DNA of 64,000 nucleotides from Cymbidium sinense (taxonomy: Eukaryota > Streptophyta > Magnoliopsida > Asparagales > Orchidaceae), in assembly GCA_021442155.1 (NCBI GenBank), contig CM038221.1:151457601-151521600 (forward strand). The letters run 5' to 3'. How positions within the stretch are numbered: position 1 is the first letter of the stretch; every line of letters starts with the position of its first letter. Shown here piece after piece: positions 56,973-64,000 of the stretch. The translations under genes and the position numbers were made by a program. A model generated the notes under the pieces. The model had not been told where the DNA came from, did no database searches, and saw only the letters and a program-made list of their open reading frames with translations.

Positions 56973-59765
56973 AAGGGCACCTAATTGGTGTGGTGTGAGT
57001 GGAAAGTAACATCGAACGTATTGGTGTTAACCAAAATGATCAACAACACCGAACTATCACAAGCACTAATGAAAACAGTCTACTCCTAACCCAAGGTGTA
57101 GAAGGAATCCAGAGCTTAGTGCAATGTGACTATAATTATGCTATGGACATAAGAGAGGGAAGGAGGAATCCACAAGGTATAGAGTATGTGAACCTTCCAC
57201 AAGGGAAACATGTTCAAACCATCCACAAAAGGGATGAGGTTTGATTTGAGTCTCACTGGGGAGAAATTGACTTGATTTGTTTAATTTGTTTTGATTGTTT
57301 TGATGTGATTGACTCCACTGGGGAGAATTGATTAGATTTATTTTATTGAATTTGTTTTGTTTGACTCCACTGAGGGAGGAGGGTTGAATTCATTTCAAAT
57401 TTTTAGAATTTGGATTTTGAAATGGGCCCTATTGGCAAGGCAACAGATTGAAACTGACCTAGGGCTGACTATTGAGTGAATGCCACTGGGGGACTTAAAT
57501 CAACTCAAAGATAGTCCAGATTAATTTCATTCTTTAATTTATTTTAATTATGATGGATCCCATCAGTTTGCAATGGACTACATTGAGTAGGGGCCATGGA
57601 AGCCTAGACCTAACTCAGACTTAACAATTCAAAGGGAGTAGTCTACCAACCACATAGTAGGACTAACTAACCAAAGGGATGCCCTTCAGTTTGCAATGGT
57701 CAAACTAGGAAGAAAGAACGAGGACTCACATCTCCCAAAATAAGGAACCACAGGGGTGATCGGTTGGCAAAGCTACAGATCGAACCCGACTTAGGGCTGA
57801 CTATTGAGTGAATGCCACTAGGGGACTCAAATTAGCTCAAAGATAGTCAAAGATTAATTTCATTTTTTAATTTATTTTGATGGATTCTATTGATTTGTGA
57901 TGGATCACACTAAGAAGGAGCTTATATTAGCCTAGTCTTATCTCAGATTTATTGAATTGAAGGGAGTAGCTTCCCGGCCGATTGGAGAACTATCCAACCA
58001 AAGGAGTGCCTTTCAGTTTACAATGATCAATTTAAGGGAAGAAATCTTGGAGACTCACATCTTCCATTACAAAAGACCACTTGAGTGATCAGTTGGTTTG
58101 GGCAACAAATCGATCTCGACCTAGGGATGCCCGTCAGTTTGTGATAGTCATGCTAGAAAGAATGCATCATAGTCTTACATCTTCTAAAGCAGAATGACTA
58201 TCGGGGTAACCTCCTTATGGCAAAATAGATTGAACCTGACCTAAGGATGACTACGGAGTGAGTACCAACCCGAGTATTTATCTCAACTCAGGTAGTTAAG
58301 TAAATCTTATAGGGAGTTCTGTTGACACTACCCTAAAGATAGGATGCCTGCTTGGAAAAAGGGGCCTTTAGGGGCTTGAATTCCTAATCCACAAGAGAAA
58401 TATTTTATTTATTTGTTTAGTTTATTTATCATGGTCCCTATTAGTTTGCGAGGGATCAAACTGATAAAGAGCTTATATTAGCCTAGACCTATCTCAAATT
58501 TACTAAACCAAAGGAGAATCTGTGCATCCACTAAAAAAATTCTCTAACCACAGGGGTGGCTACTAGAAAAGGGGGACAGTCTAATCCAAGAGTAACCCAG
58601 GTAGTGTCTAAATGAGGTCATAAAGGATGTGATCCAAATAGAATGCCCACAAGGAGAGGGGCCACTAAAGGCTTGATCCAAAACACTGGAGAAGATGACA
58701 TGGCTAGTCATATATCAAATAGGTATTCGGTGGCCAACTCAAGGAGAAAGCGTGGGGGCTCACATCTACTAAGAGTGGTGTATTCATCGGGTGACTCGCT
58801 GTTAGCATAGCGAACATCAACTAATCTGAGGTGTCCGTCAGTTTGCAACAATCAGCTTAGGATGAAAGCTCGGGGACTCATATCCTTTTATAGTGGAACT
58901 AATTGCTGGGATAGCCTATCTTTGGCTTGACAGGTGCCATCTGACCTTGGACGACTACTAAGGGAATGCCGTTGGAGGACTGATATCAACTCAAGTATAG
59001 TCAAGAGGAAAGGAGCCTCTGGGGGACTTATCCTAAACCTCAAATATACTCGACCTAGTTAGTTCATGGTGGTTAGTTCAAGAACAAAGCATAGAGACTC
59101 ACATCTTCTTAAACAAAATCAACATGAGGTAGTTTACTGGTTGGGCAATGAAATCTACCAAACTAACAAGCCGCTCATTGGTTTTCAATGTTCAAGTTAG
59201 GAATAAAGTGCGAGGACTCACATCTTTCAAAATAAGTGTCACTGGGGTGACATACTAGCGAGGTAGCATGTGACCCGACCTAAAGTAGCTAATGAGTGAG
59301 TGTCATAGGGGGTTTGTTCCCTTATCAAAGTAGCCCAAGACAAATGATATGTGTTTGTGGTTATGTTTGTGTTTGAAGGGAATACAATACCTCTTGGGTT
59401 CTCTCACACTAACCCTAAACACACTTGGGGGATTGGATGAAATGGTGTCATGGATGGCAACAAGGATTCCCACCAAGAAAGGATGTTGCTTGGGTTTTCT
59501 TACACCTAACTTAGTTGTGCTAATCGAAATAAGATGCCTTTCAGGTTCTGTCATACCTATTCTAATAGCACCGGGAGATTGTGTTTGATTGGGTTCGTGT
59601 TGTGAAAGAGGGATAGTATGCCTCTAGGGGGCTCTTACACCTATCTTAGACATGACATGGTGGATTCACAAGATAAGCAAAGAATGCTTCGAAAGAAGAG
59701 AAGATTTTAATGAAATGGAATCAAATTTTCATTTTTTTTGTTGATAATTATTTTCAAACATATTT
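56973..59765 (-). repeat. 3' UTR with diverged tandem repeats (element D)
   Basis: The same two repeat types as 16564-19278, on the other strand: GAGGACTCACATCT units and GCCACTGGGGGACT units in the LTR-proximal 2.2 kb, and the TTCTYTCACACYWA-type units at 59390-59640 next to pol. Unit number and order differ from element A. No env-like gene, and no polypurine tract clear enough to call. Confidence 0.75.
57312..57324 (-). other. PBS-complementary motif in 3' UTR (element D)
   Basis: ACTCCACTGGGGA on the + strand is identical to 13 bases of the PBS of element B, so the element's own sense strand carries the complement. It lies 340 bases before the LTR. Weaker copies flank it at 57254 (CACTGGGGA) and 57364 (ACTCCACTGAGGGA). 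Confidence 0.5.
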
Positions 59766-60915
59766 TATGGGTAATATTTTTTTAAATAGAGCTCATTAAT
59801 TGGAAGCATCGGGTGTTCCCCTTTACAATCAATAAGCTGATAAGATCCTCCTTGGTAGGCCTTCTCTATAATATAGTGGCCTTTCTAAGTGGGTTCAAAC
59901 TTGCCTCCCATCTTTTGACGGGCAATAATTGGTCTTCGTAGGACTAAGACAAGTTCTCCTACTTGAAAAGACCTAGGGCCGACCAGTTTGTTGTGAGCTA
60001 GAATCATTTTTGCCTTATACAACTCGAGGTTTTGGCACACCCATAGATGACTCTCCTCCAAACCTTCAAGCTATTCTAACTGTAACTTTGCATTGGCACT
60101 GTAGTGATCTTGCTATGCAATGCTATCCTTAGTGATGGGAGTTGAAGGTAGAATGGCTTTGGACCCATAAACTAAGGAAAACATGGTAGATTGAGTTGGA
60201 GTTTGGTATGTGGTGTAGTAAGCCCACAAAGCTTCAACCAACTGCTCATTCCACTATCGCTTATTGTCATCAAGAGTCTTCTTTAATATTTGGATGAGAG
60301 TTTTGTTGAATACTTCCGCTAAATGATTTGCTCTAGAGTAGTAGATGGTGGAATATCCCCAATCTATACCATGTATTTTGGTGAAGTTGTTGATCTTGGT
60401 ACTTTTGAATGCAGTATCATTGTCAGATATAATTCATTGAGGCACCCTGAACATATATACAATATGGTTCCTGAAAAATTGAAGCACATGCTGAGCTGTG
60501 AGCTCTTTGAGTGAGATTGCCTCCAACCATTTGGAAAAGTAGTCGGTGGTTGCTAAGATGAACCGATGACCCTTAGAAGAAGCAGGATCGATAGGACCCA
60601 TGATGTCGGTACCCTAACACTTGAATGGCTATGAAGCCAATGTAGGGTGTAGAATGTTGGGTGGTTGGTGTAAGACCACACTGTGTACCTAACACTGCTG
60701 GCATCTCCTAGCTACATCCATGCAGTCTATAATCATTGAAGGCCAGTAGTATCCTAGTCTCTTGATCTTCATCTTCATCTTCAGACTGAATTGATGTGCT
60801 CCACATAGACCTGAATGCACCTTGGTTAAAATGACATGGGATTCATGTTTATCTAAATAATGTAACCACATTTGATCAAAGGATCGTCGGTATAGGGTGC
60901 CATCAACGAGAGCAT
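59766..60915 (-). pseudogene. pol: Integrase pseudogene, nearly complete (element D)
   Basis: Best integrase in the window. The zinc domain reads VHSGLCGAHQFS then RRCQQC (about 60690-60800). The core has the first Asp in GTDIMGP (60605-60607), the second in SDND (60422-60424) and the Glu in LAEVFNK (60314-60316). The last two are 35 residues apart, the D,D35E arrangement of retroviral-type integrases. The C-terminal part has KFEPT then EKAYQGGSYQLIDCKGEH. No chromodomain. Only a few stops remain, such as those before GTDIMG and at the PQ*IISDND site. The end is set at ATTACCCATAA near 59770. Confidence 0.85.
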
Positions 60916-61600
60916 AGGAGAGAGCTCTCTATTTTACCTGATGGGCTTATGAATTTTCTTGAGGTAGTTTATCAGTGTTCAAATAGTCTATGAATGGTTG
61001 CCTCCAATCCATCTCCTTGTCCTTATAGCCAACGACAATCTTCCCTTCAAAAGAAAGTCTCTCGATGAGTTCAGCATCAATAAGAGAAAGGACTTATCTA
61101 TTTTGGACCCTTATTAGAATGGACTCATCTTCCAAATATGTCAATTCTTTGGCAAGTTTGGCCAAAGAATCTGCTACTACGTTCTCTGCTTAGGCAACCT
61201 TGTAGATGGTGACTTCAGGGATTTGGGTCAACAGCTTCAGGGTATACTCATGGTAATGATGAAGCTTGGGTTCGAGAATCTTGTAGGACCTAGCAATCTG
61301 ATTGATGACCAACTGAGAATCCCCAGAGATGTTGATGCTCTTGACACAAACTGTGATAGCTAACTCCAAACCGACAATCAAAGCCCCATACTTGGCTTTG
61401 TTGTTGGTGCAAGGATTGAAAAGATAGTATGAGAATCTCATCACATCATGGTATGGAGTTAAGAGAACTATTCCTACCCCTTCCTTTCCTGGAAGAATAG
61501 ATCACGGTGCTTCCCCTTTATAAAAAGAAGCTGCACCATCAAAATACATCTCCCATCGAGGTTTGTCAACCTCCCCTAAGTTCATGGTTTGTTCGTGGAG
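60916..61600 (-). pseudogene. pol: Second RNase H (aRH) and spacer (element D)
   Basis: Archaeal-type RNase H. YFDGAASFYKG-type start near 61525-61545, CTNNKAKYGALIVGLELAI (about 61360-61420; the usual Glu is Lys here), SGDSQLVINQIARSYKILEP (about 61280-61330), and VVADSLAKLAKELTYLEDE-like end (about 61130-61190). The spacer with DWRQPFIDYLNTDKLPQE-like sequence (about 60965-61015) leads to integrase. Stops and the altered acidic residue make it inactive. Confidence 0.8.
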
Positions 61601-62210
61601 GTCGTCACTAGCGGAGAATCGAGGAAGTGTGCTTTGCTAAGAAATTTGCTAGTGCTTGTCTTTTTATTGCATGGAGGGGTACGAATGTCATATCAAATTG
61701 TGAGAGAATCATGGACCATCATGCCAAACGTTCGGATAGCATTGGCCGTGTCATGAGATATTGCAGTGGATTGATTCTAGAAATTAAGTTTTCCTTATGA
61801 GATAGCATATAGTGTCATAGCTTTTAGGAGGAAAAGATGAATGACAGGCAATGTTTCTCAATAGGTGGATAGTTTGCTTCAGCAAGAATTAGAAGAAGGT
61901 TGAGGTAGTAGAGAGCAATCTCCATCCCTTCATCATTGGCTTGGGCCAATAAAGTGCCAAGAGAGTCATCCAATGCAGCAGTGTAGAGGATGAGTGGCCT
62001 GCCCGGGATAGGGGCTGCTAGAACTGGCGGCTTCGCCAAATATTGCTTAATATATTTAAAAGTATGCTGACACTTGTCATCCCACTTGAACTTGGCATCC
62101 TTTTTGACAAGTGCTGAGAATGGCTTGCATCTCCACGATAGGTTGGAAATAAAGCATCTTAGATACACCAACCATCCTTGGAAAGATTTGAGTTGAGTTA
62201 AACTCTTATG
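61601..62210 (-). pseudogene. pol: RNase H domain (element D)
   Basis: Ordinary RNase H after RT. KKDAKFKWDDKCQHTFKYIK, then KPPVLAAPIPGRPLILYTAA, then LDDSLGTLLAQANDEGMEIA and LAEANYPPIEKHCLSFIFSS lie in one open stretch that starts in the RT thumb (61824-62315). The C-terminal part near 61640-61800 is frameshifted. The layout is the same as in elements A and C. Confidence 0.82.
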
Positions 62211-62830
62211 AGGTGGCATTTTTAAGATAGCTTTGATATTTCTAGATCTATTTCTATTCCTCGATGTCAGATAATAAACCCAAGGAATTTCCTTGAAACT
62301 ACTTTGAATGCACACTTTAGGGGATTCATTTTGAGGTTATATTATCTTAACTATTTGAAAATTACTCTCAAGTCAAAGAGATGGTCTTCCTTTTCTCTAT
62401 TCTTGACTACCAGATCATCAACATAACACTCAACCTGATGATGGATGAGTTCGTTGAACATCCAAGTTAGGGCCTGTTGGTATGTAGTACCAATATTTTT
62501 AAGACAGAAAGGCATGACCCTATAACAATATATTCTGATCGGGGTTCAAAAGTGGTGTTTCTTTCATCTTTATGAGACATCTTGATTTGGTTATAGCCAG
62601 ATGACCCATCTATGAAGGAGAATACTACATGAGATGAGGCAATGTCCACCATTAATTCTGGTATAGAAAGAGGAAACTCATCCTTAGGACATGCCTTATT
62701 TAAGTCCCTAAAATCAACACATATGCAAATTTGGCCATTCTTCTTCTTAATTGGGATGACACTAGCTAACCAGGTATGATATTTTTCATCCATGAAACCG
62801 GCATATCGGTTCTTGACTTAAATGATCGGT
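62211..62830 (-). pseudogene. pol: Reverse transcriptase pseudogene (element D)
   Basis: Fingers to palm are open for 108 codons (62467-62793): VIPIKKKNGQICICVDFRDL, NKACPKDEFPLSIPELMVDI and FSFIDGSSGYNQIKMSHKDE, where FSFID carries the first catalytic Asp. A frameshift follows near 62550. The YVDD box is at 62414-62425 in VECYVDDLVVK. The thumb continues into RNase H with MPPHKSLTQLKSFQGWLVYL. It is the most readable RT of the family but is still broken by frameshifts. Confidence 0.85.
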
Positions 62831-64000
62831 TGTTTTCTAATGCATCGTCCAAGAGCTTACGTGATAGGGTTAGTGCTAGGATCTATTGCTAGCTTGTGGA
62901 CTGCTACATCAAGAGATAATTCGGGCATCTCTTCATAACTTCATACAAACCAGTCCTTAAACTCAATCAATAGCTTAACTAAGTCATTGGTTTCTTCTTC
63001 ATTCAACAATGAACTAATATATGTCGGGCATGGATTTTCTTCTGTCCTGAGGTTGATTTCTTTAAGCTTGTCAATTATTGAATGAATCTCCTCTTTAAAT
63101 TCTGGCAGTGCATCTTTGATTTAGAGGTCATCTGGATCATCTGAGATTTCTAGACACACATCCTCATAAGAGTTGGTTTGGTGTGAAAAGAACCTATCAG
63201 ACTCCAAATGATTTATGATAAATAAGCAATATTGATCATCATCGACTGGACCCACTGTACTGAATCCTAGTCCTAATCTTGATCGTGCATCCCTACCTGT
63301 GTTGTTCCATAGCTTTTCGAAGTACTCTGACCTATGCTTAGACCATGAATAAGGAATTAAACCCTTCTTTACAAGATTAAGAACACAAGATGAATACCAA
63401 TCAAAATATAATTCTATTAATTCTTTATATGAATTCTCCTCAAGTTCAACATCAACCTCAGGACCTGAGGAGGATGATCCTAAAAAGATCTCTTTGGCTT
63501 CATATCACTAGAAGACTTATGGGCTTCTTAACTACTAAACCTTCAACTTTTTGAGAAGAAAGTGAGGTTAGAGTTAAGGTTCCTAACTACTGCATGATAG
63601 TTTCACATACATTTGATTTGAATACTTTATTTTATTTGGAGGCTTGTTCTTCATCATTGTCTGGCTTGAGTGTCACCTCTAATGAAACCTACTGATAGGG
63701 GTTAGTTGGTATGCTAATCACATTAGACTCGTCCTCCGAGCTGGATTCCAAGTCTATGTGTATAGTAAGGGTACTCCTATGAACTGGAACATAACTCTAT
63801 TGGCTGATGGCCAACTAGGTCTTCCACTCTGAATAGCTCTATTTACGCCTCGCCTCTTTGGTGGAGGTTGAGTCATCCTACCCACATGTCCATGTGATGG
63901 GATAAACTGTGGGTGGAATGTGATATGCGGCTCTATTTCTCCTTTAATTTCCCTTTCTTGTTCACTTGGATTTTCATTTTTCTTTTCTTTTTATTTTTGT
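62831..64000 (-). pseudogene. pol: PR-RT linker, runs off the window (element D)
   Basis: Homologous to 29801-31240 of element B. It contains the acidic VELEEN.YKELIEL-type segment (about 63420-63470), a VDDDQYCLFIINHLESDRFF-like segment (about 63185-63250), LFRSSSSGPEVDVE near 63450-63485, and the GRMTQPPPKR-like and HPQFIPSHGHVG-like segments near 63850-63915. The protease should begin just right of the window. Stops are present. The function of the linker is unknown. Confidence 0.6.

Noticed and set aside
60323..60514. Open frame on the + strand across the integrase of element D
   Set aside because: It is antisense to the integrase core, which carries the catalytic motifs; a similar antisense frame at 27453-27653 crosses the A/B junction.
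1..64000. Endogenous pararetrovirus (caulimovirus-like) origin of the RT and RNase H fragments
   Set aside because: Integrase, LTRs, a PBS and the second RNase H are present, and no movement or coat protein motifs are seen.
1..64000. Host protein-coding, rRNA or tRNA genes
   Set aside because: No frame outside the gag-pol remnants resembles a host protein, and I saw no rRNA or tRNA-like segments other than the short PBS-related words. Small ncRNAs cannot be excluded by eye.

Overview
The window is plant nuclear DNA made almost entirely of decayed, nested LTR retrotransposons. I see no host gene, rRNA or tRNA gene. The coding remnants follow the Ty3/gypsy order gag - protease (PR) - reverse transcriptase (RT) - RNase H - second, archaeal-type RNase H (aRH) - integrase (INT). 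The extra aRH between RNase H and integrase, the absence of a chromodomain, very long LTRs and a repeat-filled 3' untranslated region place them in the Tat lineage (Ogre/Retand-like). The species cannot be named from the sequence; the DNA is AT-rich with CpG-depleted copies, as in methylated plant repeats.

Four elements are present. Element A (+ strand): 5' LTR 1-7028 (its first ~1 kb lies left of the window), primer-binding-site remnant 7039, leader with a hairpin array to ~9870, degenerate upstream frame and gag 9871-13000, pol 13300-16563, 3' UTR repeats 16564-19278, 3' LTR 19279-27493. Its right end sits inside the integrase of element B. Element B (- strand): integrase fragment from 27494, aRH, RNase H, RT, PR, gag, upstream frame to 35588, leader hairpin array to 37890, clear PBS 37891-37909, 5' LTR 37920-42667. 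Element B's LTR abuts the interrupted integrase of element C. Element C (- strand, 42668-50276) is a distinct Tat family without visible LTRs. Element D (- strand) is cut by the window's right edge: pol 64000-59770, 3' UTR repeats 59765-56973, 3' LTR 56972-50277 ending in the 5' part of C. The simplest history is C as oldest host, then B and D inserted into C, then A into B.

A, B and D are one family with LTRs of about 7-8 kb and a whole length near 28 kb. All coding regions carry stops, frameshifts or deletions, so none is autonomous. D keeps the best integrase (D,D35E triad visible).

The most interesting signals are non-coding: (1) an array of more than 20 hairpins in the leader whose stems change sequence but stay paired; (2) a single hairpin near the 3' end of the LTR with compensatory changes between copies; (3) 3' UTR motifs complementary to the element's own PBS, placed about 300 bases before the 3' LTR in two elements; (4) a TATA box centred in a palindrome, preceded by a very dense cluster of W-box (TTGAC) cores; (5) ~180-bp tandem repeats carrying AT palindromes at the start of U3. 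Their function is inference; the patterns are visible in the bases.
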